NCBI RefSeq assembly: GCF_000151315.2
Contig: NW_011887297.1
Location: 969,587 to 1,033,586, forward strand
DNA length: 64,000 nt
DNA from: Capsaspora owczarzaki ATCC 30864
Lineage: Eukaryota > Opisthokonta > Filasterea
Reading direction: 5' to 3'
Shown: piece after piece, positions 24,501 through 35,025 of the stretch
Layout: every line of letters begins with the position of its first letter
How positions within the stretch are numbered: the first letter of the stretch is position 1
The notes under the pieces: model-generated
Database searches by the model: none
Seen by the model: only the letters and a program-made list of their open reading frames with translations
Told to the model about the DNA's origin: nothing
Translations under genes and position numbers: made by a program

Positions 24501-25351
24501 CGTGTATGCACGTGGTACTTACTGTTTGACGGTATGGCTTTCTCACTTGGAACAGCTTGAGCGAGAATCAACCGCCGAACTAACCAGAGAACGCTCTCTT
24601 CCCTTTCTCTGGTGGTGTGATGCTGTGTTTTCTTCTGATGATGGCTTTTGCTCACTTCGAGGTAGCAGGTTGTGTTTGAATTCGGGTAGTTTTGTAGACG
24701 TAGTTTGGTAGTTTTGTTTTTACCTTGCATAGCTTGACAAATCCATGCTTAGTGAAGATGAGCTGACTGCGTAATCTTTACAACATGAAATTAGCTTTAG
24801 CGCAATTTTCATGTGCTTTGTTGAGTGTCAACTGAACACTGGCCTGGTCAAGTTGATGTATGCGAAGCCACACTGAGGTGGCGGACAGAGCGCAGAGTCC
24901 GTTGATTCCTTGGTCCTCACCCCACAAGAATGATCTTGCATGACAGCATGGGCGACAACCGCGTGGAAGATGCAGGTGCGATCGCTATTGCAGCGGCCAT
25001 CCGTTGCAACAAGTCCTTGCGTGTGCTGATGTAAGTGCGAGCTGCTCTGTGCAAGGGAACGTACGACCGATCACGGCGATTGCTAACTCTGGAGGGTATG
25101 GTTTGCTAGCTTGAGCAACATTTGTGACCCCTCCTGGATTCGGGTTCAAGGCTGGACGGCACTGCAACAGGCTGAGCTTGCCAGCGGTGGTCGCCTTCGA
25201 ATTGAATCAAGCGAGTAAGTGAGACGCTGTCCGGTTTGTTAATGTTTTGGTTGTTGTGGTTGGCATTCTCTTTTGAAGCTGATGGGATTCTGTTGTTGTG
25301 CATCCATTCAGCTGGGATTTGGTTCCTGCCGACGAACTGCGCGAAATGTAG
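18583..25351 (+). CDS. Giant ribonuclease-inhibitor-type LRR protein (NLRC3-like LRR array)
   Basis: About 1,107 aa in 36 exons: 18583-18900, 19009-19138, 19198-19378, 19446-19535, 19624-19692, 19760-19834, 19927-20010, 20092-20175, 20266-20349, 20433-20516, 20597-20680, 20773-20859, 20978-21061, 21143-21226, 21309-21392, 21480-21563, 21657-21740, 21807-21887, 21979-22062, 22147-22230, 22302-22385, 22458-22541, 22665-22745, 22835-22903, 22984-23055, 23155-23235, 23310-23390, 23534-23617, 23723-23806, 23885-23968, 24053-24136, 24219-24302, 24384-24467, 24947-25030, 25110-25214, 25312-25351. The N-terminus is a basic Ala/Pro/Lys-rich region followed by an acidic stretch. Then about 31 LRRs of the form L..N.IG..GAQAIAEALKQNTTLTTL follow, one per exon, all phase 2, 21 of them exactly 84 nt. 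No NACHT, kinase, signal peptide or TM was seen, so it is a solenoid scaffold or receptor arm. The stretch 24468-24946 may hide a gene end. Confidence 0.75.
24468..24946 (+). pseudogene. Remnant LRR exons inside a long intron of the LRR gene
   Basis: The intron is 479 nt where its neighbours are about 65-150. Within it, 24556-24583 begins exactly like an LRR exon (acceptor AACAG, then LSENQ) but stops after nine codons. A CTTGACAAAT... segment after an acceptor near 24732 and a ...CTGAACACTGGCCTGGTCAAGTTGAT|GTATGC-like repeat end near 24830-24857 also resemble repeat starts and ends. The flanking exons (24384-24467 and 24947-25030) join in phase 2 without them. Alternatively the gene ends at the stop at 24581-24583 and the last three exons are unused. 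Confidence 0.5.
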
Positions 25352-25675
25352 GACGACGGCGGTATCGTCTCGGTTTGTTTGAGTAGCTGAGCTGGGAAGC
25401 GCTCGATCTCGGGTTGTTCCTTTTGTTGCAAGTTGGCCAACGCGTTCGTGTCGTGATTTTCCTTTATTGTGTTGTTTGAATGGATGCATGCTCGAGTTCC
25501 AAAACAAAAGTAACGTTCATGAACGGACAGACGACAGAGACTCAAACCAAGGCAGACAGACAGACAAAGCCAAACGAACAGAGCAGGACTTTCAACTGCA
25601 ATGACGCTCATGCAATACAAACAAAGCAAGACAACAACCAACAAGCAACCAGTCAACCAAGCACTCAGCAAGAAT

Positions 25676-25706
<31 letters not shown>

Positions 25707-25874
25707 ACCACTCACTCATTCACTCACTCACTCACTCACCGCTTTTCCGATAGCTCTACGCAACTGTGTGAGCAACTGATTTCAACTCACTCACTCCGCA
25801 CAAACCTCAACTCTCCAGCAGCAGTCTATTTTGCTTTTGGGCTTCGATCTGTGTGTGTGTCTTCTCACCAACAA
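25352..25874. promoter_or_regulatory. Region between the LRR gene and the caspase-like gene
   Basis: 523 nt with the 3' flank of the LRR gene and the presumed promoter/5' UTR of the next gene. It has A/C-rich low complexity at 25500-25705 (ACAAC and CAGACA units) and a CTCA tetranucleotide repeat at 25709-25742. No coding sequence supported. Confidence 0.5.
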
Positions 25875-26106
25875 ATGACAACGACCCCGTCATCCCGCTG
25901 GCACTTTCTCCTGATTGGCAACCGCCATGCACTGCCAACAGACGCCGCAGCCGGCACGCCAGACGTCCACACGGCGCCTGCTGACGTCCGCGCACTCTCG
26001 AGCGTTCTCACTGCGTACGCTGCCACAGTCAATCCGAGCAAGCCCGCCGCACAGCCAGCTGCTGCTCCTGAAACTGCTGCTGCTACTCCCAGTACTACTG
26101 CTACTT

Positions 26107-26147
<41 letters not shown>

Positions 26148-26528
26148 TCAGTGTCGAGTGCCCAGGCGTCGTCGCCGTCCGTCACGGTGCTCGTCGACGC
26201 AGACAAGGCGGCAATGCAAGCTGCGATCTCGACGTTGGTCGCAACCGTCAAGCGCTGTCCCGGTCCCGTCCTGGTCTACTACACTGGCCACTCGCTCAAT
26301 CTCAAGGGCGAAAACTACCTCATCCCAACGGGAGCCAAAGTGACCACTGGCGCCAAACGCGCGGTGGGCGACGCGGTCTCGCTCAAGTCCATCCTCGCCG
26401 CACTCAAGGACTGCCCAAGCCCGTTCAATGTGGTGGTGCTTGATGCGTCACGGCCAAACGCATATGCTGCGACTTGGGGCGGTCCAGCTGCGGCCGCTAC
26501 GACGGCCACGGCTGCGAAATCCGCGTCC

Positions 26529-26584
<56 letters not shown>

Positions 26585-29331
26585 CGACCAAGGCTGCTGG
26601 CACCAAGAACGCCAACAACAAAAAGAAGGGTGACAAAGCCGATGCTGCTGCTGCTGCCACTCCTGCTCCTGCTGCTACTACTCCTGCCGCATCGGAAACT
26701 TTGGCTCCAGGGTTGGCAGAAGTCCCCGCCCGCAGTCGTTTCTTGGTCGTCTCTTCTGCAAAGCCCAATCAGACGACAGCAGCAGAGCGCGAACGCCAAA
26801 AAACCTCCTTCTTGGCATCAGCGCTGCTGGAAGAAATGTCCTCGCCAGCTTTTGACGAGAAGGACGGTAGTAAGCGCCTGCTGCCGCTGCTCTGCCGCGC
26901 GAGCGATCGTGTCGCGACATTGAGCGCCCAGTCGCAAGACTTGTGGCTCTCGCACAGCATGGCCGAAGACGTCGTGTTTGCACCGCAATCCACCACAGCC
27001 ACAACAACATGCTTCCGCGCATTTCCGGGCGATGATGCGTTGGTGGCAGCAGACTACGGCCAAATGCGTGACGATGCCGCGCATGCTGCTGCGCAAAACC
27101 ACCCGCACGCCCACTTTTTGCTTGGTCTGCACCACGACCTCGTGGGCAGCGACGAGGATGACGCTGCTGTGCAGCGATACAAGCGGAGCGTTGCGCGCGG
27201 CCATGGCCCTGCGCTGTTTACGTTGGCTCTGCTTGTCGACAGCGGCTATGCGCGTGACGTGGGCTCCTCGCCTGGTCAACTGATGCAGCAGGCGCGCACC
27301 AGTCGCTTCATTGATTGGTGTCAGCACGTCGCCAAGCGCGGTGCGCCCATTGGCGAGTATCTTGTGGCAAAGGCACTCGATGAGTATCCGACCTACCTCG
27401 AACCCGAGTCCATCCGTTCGTCTGGACAGTCCGTCGGCATTCCCATTCCAGTATGGCCCGTTTTTGAGGAACAAAGCAAGACACCTCACGGCCACCACGG
27501 CGGCGGGGACGACCACGTACATGGTGCGCATTGCAACCATGGTCATGGTCACACTGGGCGCCCGATTTCCGACGACGAACGAGATGCTGCCCAGGCAGTT
27601 GCAGCCAAGTACTACGAGCGTTCGGCCACCCAAGGCTTGTCGCATGCGCAGTCCGTCTTTGGCTGGCTGCTCTATCACAACCTTCAGGACGAAGCTGGCG
27701 CGAAGCACTTTTGGACGAAAGCTGCAGAACAAAACGACATCCATGCCACTGTCAATCTTGGCAACCTCCTTCGCCAGCAAGCAAACAAGGAGCGCCGTAT
27801 TCATATGGGTCGTGGCCATTCTCACCACGGGGATGACGGCGGTCATGGCCACTCGCATGGTGGCCACGGAGGGCACGGTCATTCTCACGGCGGTTATGAT
27901 GAAGATGATGACGGTCATGGCCATTCCCATGGTGGCCACGGTGGGCACGGTCATTCTCATGGTGGCCATGATGAGGATGAAGCGGGTCATGGTCACTCGC
28001 ACGAGAGCGGACACGGACATTCTCACGGCGGCGAGAGTGGCCACGGCCATTCTCACGGCGCCCATGATGAAGACGAAGAACCCGATTGCTCGCATGGCCA
28101 TGGCCACTCGCACGGCGATGACAACGAAGGCCATGGACACTCGCATGGATCTGGCCATGGACATTCGCACGGTCAAGAAGAAGACGATGAAGGCGAACAT
28201 GAACACGTCGATCCGCACGAGTTGGAGGGCGCCGCGTTTGTTCTCTTCCAGCGCGCTGCTTCTCGCGGCAATCCTGCCGCCATGGCGGCCTTGGGCGACA
28301 TGTATGCCAGCGGCGCTGGCTGCATTCCCGACCGTGACCTGGCCTTCACGTGGACCAAACGTGCAGCCGAAAAGGACCATGGTCATGCGCAATACCTGAC
28401 TGGAATGGCCTACCTCGAAGGCGAGGCTGAAGGGCGTTCGGCCACCATCAACCAGCGCGAGAGTGTCAAGTGGCTCCGTAAGGCTGCCATGCGCGGCCAT
28501 GCGAGCGCACAGTTCAGCCTGAGTGTTGCTCTGGGTGCCAAGCCACAGGACGCGGAAGAAGCAAAGCACTGGCTCGTCCGCGCTGCAGAAGGCGGTCACC
28601 CCAACGCGCAAGTTCGATTGGCGATTGCCTACGCCCGCGGTGATGGACACTTTGCGCAAGACCTTCCCCGAGCGGCCGAGCTGTTCAAAAAAGCCGGCGC
28701 GTCTGGCTCTGTGGACGCCATCGTTGGCTACGGCGACGTGCTGCAGCTGGAGGGCGAGCGGCTCGAGGAGGCTGGCGATGCTGCTGGAGCTCACGCCAAA
28801 TTCGCCGCGGCCGTCTCCTCGTGGCTCACCGCCGCCAAGCGACACCATCCTCAAGCCATCGATCGCGTGGCGGAGGCGTACCGTGTGGGCCAGGGCGTTG
28901 TTGCCAACCCTGACGTTGCCGACCAGCTCGAGCACGAGGCAAAGGAGCTGTGGATGCAGCGAGGCAACGAAACAGCTGCCATCGACTTGGCTGGGCGCGC
29001 ATTGGTTGAGCGAACACTCCATCCCGATCTGCCCCGCTGGCTCAAGCTGCACATGCAGCGCTCGCACAACCTGGACAACCGCGCGAACGCTGCTCTGCGG
29101 CTCGGCCAGCTGTCCGCTGCTGGCCTGTTTGGCAGCAGCGACGCTGCAGTGCTTTACTTTGCGCAGGCAGCCGATGGCGGCAGCAGTCTTGGCATGCTTG
29201 AGGCTGGTAAGCTGCTTGTCACGTCGGCCAATGTCGATCAGCGCGAGCGGGGCATCAAGTATCTTCGCTCCGCTGGGCAGAAGGGATTGACCGAGGCGAC
29301 TGAATTGCTCAAAACCCTTGCGTCTAACTAG
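25875..29331 (+). CDS. Caspase-fold (C14-like) pseudoenzyme with His-rich block and Sel1 repeats
   Basis: About 1,150 aa, no introns found. Residues 1-215 look like a peptidase C14 p20 domain: HFLLIGNRHALP, ADVRALSSVL, VLVYYTGHSLNLKGENYLIP (catalytic-type His about 139) and VVVLDASRPN. In active homologues the last motif is D-A-C; here the codon is TCA (Ser about 192, 26448-26450), so the domain should be proteolytically dead. A CAA/ACA microsatellite at 26527-26585 follows. The caspase part and the rest are in different frames across it, which means an indel in the repeat or in the assembly, or a real frame change. After it come Ala/Pro/Lys-rich sequence and Sel1-like repeats (AHFLLGLHHD, AQYLTGMAYLEG, AQFSLSVALG, AQVRLAIAYARGDG). 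A block of GHGHSHGG units (27808-28203) probably binds zinc or nickel. The fusion resembles bacterial caspase-Sel1 proteins. Confidence 0.75.
26527..26585 (+). repeat. (AAC)n microsatellite within the caspase-like gene
   Basis: About 19 AAC units coding poly-Asn in the frame of the caspase domain and poly-Thr in the frame of the Sel1 part. The reading frame used by the protein changes across this repeat. Confidence 0.9.
27808..28203 (+). repeat. Repeats coding for GHGHSHGG, His-rich metal-binding-like segment
   Basis: About 130 codons of imperfect GHGHSHGGHGG and acidic DEDDD units between two Sel1 repeats. The DNA repeats (GGTCATGGCCATTC-like units) vary at third positions, so protein sequence rather than DNA seems to be conserved. 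Related His-rich loops occur in ZIP/CDF zinc transporters and nickel chaperones; no transporter domain is present here. Confidence 0.85.
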
Positions 29332-29522
29332 CACGATTCTGGCGTGCAGGCATCCATGAGGTTGATGGATGTGCCGGGGTTTAGTTTTTTTTGTTTTGTT
29401 TTTTCCTCGCACTCTGAATCAAAAGCATTAATGTTTGTATTCAATTGTTTGTATTAGATAATTCGTTTTACCACGCAGCATGAACGTTTCATGGCCGATA
29501 AATAAGAGATTCTACAGTGAGT

Positions 29523-32026
29523 TTACGAGTGGGAGGAGTTCAACAGACGCTTCAAGGACGCGATCTGAGCATCCAGCGCAGCTCCAGCTTGGCCTTCGGC
29601 CCCAGATTTGGAGAGCATTTCACGCTGCACCATTAGGTTTAGGAGGTTACTGCGAGCAAGTTGCAATTCCCGCTGGTGCAGCTGTTGCACCTGATGAGCG
29701 GCACTCGAGCCCGATGGTTGCGTGGGAGCAGAGATCACCGTTTTGGCGCTGTCGGATGGAAGAGTTGATGGAGAATGCAACTGAGTCGATGTAGGGTGCG
29801 ACAGTTGAGGAGGCTCGGACACGGTGCGGGTAGGCGAGCTGGATTTCGAACGCCGACGAGAATGACGACGGGGCTTGTCGCGCCGAGTGGGGGCTGGAGA
29901 TCGAGTCGAGTGACGCCGATATCGCGGTTGTGGTGGTAGTGGTGATGGTGGTGAGCGCGATCGAGCCGGCGATCGGGAGTGTGAGCGGGAGGGGGATCGC
30001 CTGCGTCGCGATGAACTATGGGGTCTTGGAGAGCGCGAGCGTGAATACCGCGTAGTTGAGTGTTTGGAAGGCGAGCGAGAGCGGGAGCGCGAGTACCGAG
30101 AAGGTGGGGATCGCGACCGAGATCGAGATGGCGAGCGCAAAAACCGGTCACAACCCGGTCCGCGGGATTGCCGCCTTTCTGCAGCTGCCACGGCCTCTGC
30201 GGCTTGACGACCAGCGGAGGGCTCATACCTTTCAGATTGCGCCAGCAGCTCGGATACTTCGGTCAGAAACTCGTCCGACAGAGACACTGGCTGTGCTGAG
30301 CGAGCAAGACTGGGTGGGCGTTCTGCGGGGGCGACTGCCTGCCTGACGAGGCGCTGTGGTTGAGCGTCGGGCACAGCGTACTGCACATGTCTGTCGTAGG
30401 CCGCCATGTCGAGTGTTGAGCGTGCAAATTGTACCAATTCGTGGACGAAATGTTCCGAGTGCTCGTGAAGAAAGGATTGAACCAATGCCACAAACGCATT
30501 GGATTGCAGGTCGACTCTGAGAAACCAAAACAAAAAAAAAACACAAACAAACGAACCAACACAAAACGGAATAGCGTATTGAGCGAGCGGTGTGCATGGC
30601 AGTCTCTGCCCCTCCTCTCCATCAGTTAGAGCAAAGAGATTTCTTACTCTTCGAGCAGCGAGAGAATGTAATTCAAAACGAACGTCACGGTACTCGCATC
30701 TGCCAGAAGGACATCGAGATCACGCGCAATCCAAGGCACGAGGCGCTGGACCAACTGCGGCTGCCTTTGAAAGCTAGCAGGATCTGCAGCATGCAAACCA
30801 TGGAGGCAATGTAGGCAACGGGAACAGAAAAGATACGACTAGACACATCAACAACAACAAGACAGACCGCCGACCTATTGCGTGGCATCGTGATGGGGCG
30901 CCACCACCCAGATACATGGCGCGCAATCGATTCGCGTAGATTACTCTGAAAGTAAGCAAACAACACAAGCCACAAGGACAGACCCAGCAAGCAATGTCAG
31001 GAAACAAACCACCAAGAGCGCAAGCCGACCATCAGACACATCATCTGGTCCTTACCTTCGGCGCTCTCGAGACGCAGCAGTTCTTGGTATCGACACAACA
31101 GACCTGGCCAGCGGGGTAGAGGGTGAAGTCCGCTGCGCATTGATTCGCTCTTGCAATCTGTTCATTTTGTGCACGGTTGAGCTTTGGAGCAAAGTTCGCC
31201 GACTGGCAGCAAGGAAACAGCCAAATCCAAACCCAAACCTTCGGTTGATCACAACGGTCGTTTCGCCAGGTTGATGTGCAGGTTGTGCAGCCGGCCCTGA
31301 CACGGAGGACAGTACTTCCTGCGACATTTTCCCACCGACATGCATGCCCAAACGACGCAAAAAAAGTCGAGTGCCTCTCTCGCTTGATCCCTGTTGTAGG
31401 ATTCGAAAACGGCCTGCAGCACTTACGCGCACGAAATCGGTTTCGCTCCTGATGTGATGGATGACTGCCGAGTACTTTGTCTTGCACAGCGGGCACATGC
31501 GATTGACGGCTGACCATCGCCGAATGCACTCGTAACAAAAGATGTCTGTGCGCGCCGAGGTGATTGAGCACACCTCGCTCCTCATCAAACAAGCCTGCAC
31601 CAGAGCTTGATTGGCGTTTGACGTGACTTACGGAAGCAGCTCTCGAGCATGGTCTTGTCGACAAAGTCACCGAGGCAGACTGGGCATGCATCGTCCGTGT
31701 TTCTGTTTCTGGCGGGCGTCCCGCGTTCCTCTGCCACGGACTTGGCATGGACAATCTTGGCATCTGAGTGCGCTGCACACATACACAAGATATTCAAATG
31801 TGAGTGATGTGAGTGATGAGAGCTCGGGTCGTTGGTTCCTGTTGAACGACGACAACCGCGTACGATGAGTGACTTGGTCTTGTTGTTGCACAGCTCGCTG
31901 GTGGACGTCCATGCGATCAATGCCGAATGCATGTGCACTGTCTCTGCCATCCTGTTCATCCTCGTTGTCGTCGTCATTGTAGTAAGCGGCGGACGATTGC
32001 CACAATTCGACGCCGTCGTCGTCCAT
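29523..32026 (-). CDS. TOPORS: TOPORS-like RING E3 ubiquitin/SUMO ligase with RS domain
   Basis: 664 aa in six exons: 32026-31864, 31772-31632, 31545-31056, 30945-30875, 30783-30648, 30516-29523. An acidic N-terminus precedes a C3HC4 RING split by an intron: CPVCLGDF...LESCFHIFCYECIRRW...CPLC. After the RING come KYSAVIHHIRSETDF and RRRVIYANRLRA, then QLVQRLVPWIARDLDVLL and FVHELVQFARSTLDMAAYDRH, the conserved helical region characteristic of animal TOPORS. The C-terminus is an SR/RS-rich stretch (SPSRSRSRSPPSRYSRSRSRS) as in TOPORS, which binds topoisomerase I and p53 in nuclear speckles. The start at 32026 gives MDDDGVELW and is supported by an intron with a GTACGC donor. It is head-to-head with the CSRNP gene. 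Confidence 0.9.
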
Positions 32027-32431
32027 TCAACGAGACAATGTGGACTGACATGTCCCATTTATGCTATGCATGTCGATGCAACATGCAGTGGCGATGATCA
32101 TGGATGATGGACAGGTTTGAATTTGAACGAAAGGAGCAAAAAGAAGTCAAACCATCTGAGAACTGAGACCTCTGAGAGCTCTGAGAACTCTGAGAACACT
32201 GAGACCTCTGAGAACTCGGTGGTCCCTTCCCCGCCCATCATCATCACCATCATCAGCATCGTCATCAACCGAGTAGCCTACTCTGACTGTGTGATTGCAT
32301 TTGCATTTGAATTGAATTGGAGGAAGCTCAGTCTTCACCATTGCGATCGTTGCTTGTGCTCGACCAAACTTGCCTCAACTCAAACCCACCACTCACACAA
32401 AAAAAGCAATAGCCCTGAGCCATTTTTGCAT
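32027..32431. promoter_or_regulatory. Shared upstream region of TOPORS (-) and CSRNP (+)
   Basis: 405-nt divergent intergenic region. It carries a short tandem repeat of CTCTGAGAA-like units at 32153-32218 and a CATCATCAC-rich stretch near 32236-32270. A shared or bidirectional promoter is inferred from the layout only. Confidence 0.55.
32153..32218. repeat. Tandem CTGAGAAC/CTGAGACC repeats in a divergent promoter
   Basis: About seven imperfect copies of a CTCTGAGA(A/G) unit spaced 9-11 nt apart, each with a CTGAGA core. No similar array occurs elsewhere in the window. Confidence 0.7.
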
Positions 32432-34683
32432 ATGAAACGCCGCTTCTCAGAGACGGACGACGGCAGCAACGGCAGCACGAGCCAGCAGCAGCAGCCTCGC
32501 AAGCGCGCCAATCCTCCACTTCTAGGAGCAGCAGCAGCAGCAGCCGCCGGTGGTCCAGCAAGCAGCAAGCGCAAGCGCGTGCACTTCTCCAACGTCCAAG
32601 TCCGGTACTATCCACGCCAGCGCTCTGTAAGCCACACACACTCTCTCTCTTTCTCTCGGAGGAATCAGTGTGTTTGTATGGCGCTTCCATTGCGAAAACC
32701 GTTTGTTCCATTGAACGAACGCCGCTTCCCCCCCTTCGCCTGGCCCCCCTTCGCCTGCGTCTGCGTTCCCTGACTGTGGTGTTTGCGTGTGGTGACGAAA
32801 ACAAATTAAAAAAACACAGGGCAGTTGTGGCGTCCCTGACTCGGGCGCGTTCACGCTGGGCTTGGGCGTCTGGGATCCGTCCCACGAGGACGCGAGCGAG
32901 GCACAGTTTGGCTCGCTCGACGAGTACGAGCAGCATCTGCACACACAGCGCGACTCCAACGCCTGCTTTGACAAGGTAAAGTACAGAAAAAAAAACACAG
33001 AGGAAGAGCACAAACTTCCGAGCGAGTCTCATCACTCACTTTGTGTGGATGATGCTTGATGGGGTGCTTGACGATGATGTCGATTCGATCGGCCAGATTC
33101 CAGAGGAACAACGCATGGTCTTGCTCGGGACGCCAGACAGTCCGCAGGAGGCAGGCGCGCTGCAGGACTACCAGCGCGAATTGGAGCAGCTGGAAGAACT
33201 GCGACACGAGCGCCTGTTTGTCGGATGCTCCTGCGGTGGAGTGTCAAACTTGGATATGCTGGACTCGGTCTTGCGCGTTGGCGAACAGCAGATGACGGAG
33301 GAGGACGACGTGACGGGATCGCCCGGCCCGAGCAACCAGAGCAAAAAGCAGCAGGCCAAGGCCAACAAACTGGCCGCCAAACTGGCTCGGCAACGACAGT
33401 GCATGCTCTGCGTTGATGACGACTGCGCATGCCATCGAGATGGCGTCAAATGCCACGAAGACGCGTGCCTCTGCTCGACAACTCGGTGCCGCAACCCCGT
33501 CGGCAAGTTCTCCTTCAATCCAGAGGTGGTTGACATTTACCGGCAACAAATATTCGCGCGGCTTGGCCAAATCCCCGGATCGGCCTTCTCCAACCTGACT
33601 GCAGAGGATGACGACTTGGAATCGGCGCCCACAACCAACGCGGTCGCCATCAACATGCGTGCTTCGCACGATCACGACGACGACGGCGATGACGAGCCCT
33701 CTGAACGGAGCAGCTCGTATGATGCGATGTCAGAGGATAGCTCGTTGGAGCCAACAGAGGCAGCTTCTACTTCTGCCGAGGCCGATACACAGCCAGTGAC
33801 GGTCGATCAAAAACGCAAGCATCTTCCTCTGGGTGCATCGCCTCAAAAGGTCAAATCGAAAAGCAAGCCAGCCCAGGCGATTGCTGGCAAAAGCAACAAC
33901 AACAACAGCAACAACAATACCAATCACGCCACACCAGCAGACGTGCCGGTGGATGTTCCAGCCGATGTGCTTCGCAAGCAACGGTCGACATCCGAGCCAC
34001 AAGAAGCTCCTCTCAAAAATCGCAAGGCAAATGCAAGTCTTGTACCAGCAGCACCGGCAGCAGGAACAACAGCACCAGCACCGCTCGGAGGCGTGGTCGC
34101 GGATCAATACCAGCTCTTTGCATCTCCACCCGGAACTCCGTCAGCCGAGCTGAAAGGCAAGAAAGGCGTCGCTTCCGGTGCCGCGCTTCCTGCAGCAAAG
34201 GTGGTGACCCGGGACGTTGCTGCAGCAGCTGCTCCGACGCAACGCAACATTAGTCCTATCCGATCGCGAAAAGGCAAGCTTTCGAATGCCTCCTCTGTGC
34301 CTTCTGGTTCCGTCGACATGCAGAGCGTCGCCACGCCTTCGCGTCAGGGTTCCCATATCGTGTCTGCCGTCGTCTCATCTCCGCCAGTCCACAGCGCTTC
34401 TACTCTGACGCCAACGCGATCAGCATCCAAGGGCAGTCTTCAGCGCTTGGCATCGGTTCAGGAATCCTCCCCGCCTGCCTCGCCAACCACTGCTCACGCC
34501 CAATCGCCCGACGCAAGTCCACCTTCCACTCCGCCTTCGACGCGGCGCATTAAAACCTTCCCCGCCAATCGTGATCTTGTCCCGATTGCCGTTGCCCGCG
34601 CTGCTCTGGATTCCTCCTCGCCGCGTGCACCGCGCGCCGCCCCTTCTTCTCCATCGCTCCAGCGAACACCCAGTCGTCGATGA
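32432..34683 (+). CDS. CSRNP: Cysteine/serine-rich nuclear protein (CSRNP/AXUD1 family)
   Basis: 645 aa in three exons: 32432-32626, 32820-32975, 33097-34683, both introns phase 0. The family hallmark is complete: a basic KRKRVHFSNVQVRYYPRQRS like the KKRVRFDxVTVYYFPR of animal CSRNPs, then VPDSGAFTLGLG (CSRNP: VPSQGGSTLGM), and the Cys-rich signature CMLCVDDDCACHRDGVKCHEDACLC followed by GKFSFNPEVV. Animal CSRNPs are nuclear transcriptional activators induced by growth signals and axin. The remainder (residues about 330-645) is low-complexity, Ser/Pro/Ala-rich with a poly-Asn run (33895-33918 region) and many SP/TP sites. Start chosen as the first Met before MKRRFSETDD. Confidence 0.85.
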
Positions 34684-35025
34684 TATCGGTTTGAGCACCT
34701 CGCTGAGGTTGATTCTTTTTTGATTTTTTTTTCTTGTTTCTTGTTGGTTGCAGTCTTTCAATCCGTTGATACGAGTTCGTTGTTTTCGTGCTGGTTTTCC
34801 TGCCATTTTAAGTTCTTGACATTTTTTTTTTCACTTCTTGATAGTCTTTTCGTGAGTTGCTGTCGATGCGTAAATACATTACATTTGGAAATGACAATAT
34901 GCCGTTCTCCACAACTGCACCGGGGTACGCGCATGCCACGAACAAAGAAAATACCGAAAACACCACATTCGCAGCCTCGAACAAAAAGCAAACAAGAACC
35001 TGGACGCAGTTACATGCAATGCTGT
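34684..35025. other. Convergent 3' region of CSRNP and TMEM115
   Basis: 342 nt between two stop codons on opposite strands; T-rich on the left, A-rich on the right. Both 3' UTRs are expected here. No gene seen. Confidence 0.6.

Noticed and set aside
26818-29412. 864-codon minus-strand ORF antisense to the caspase/Sel1 gene
   Set aside because: It is a mirror of strongly biased codons in the Sel1 gene; the translation has no domain, and the plus strand shows clear Sel1 repeats.
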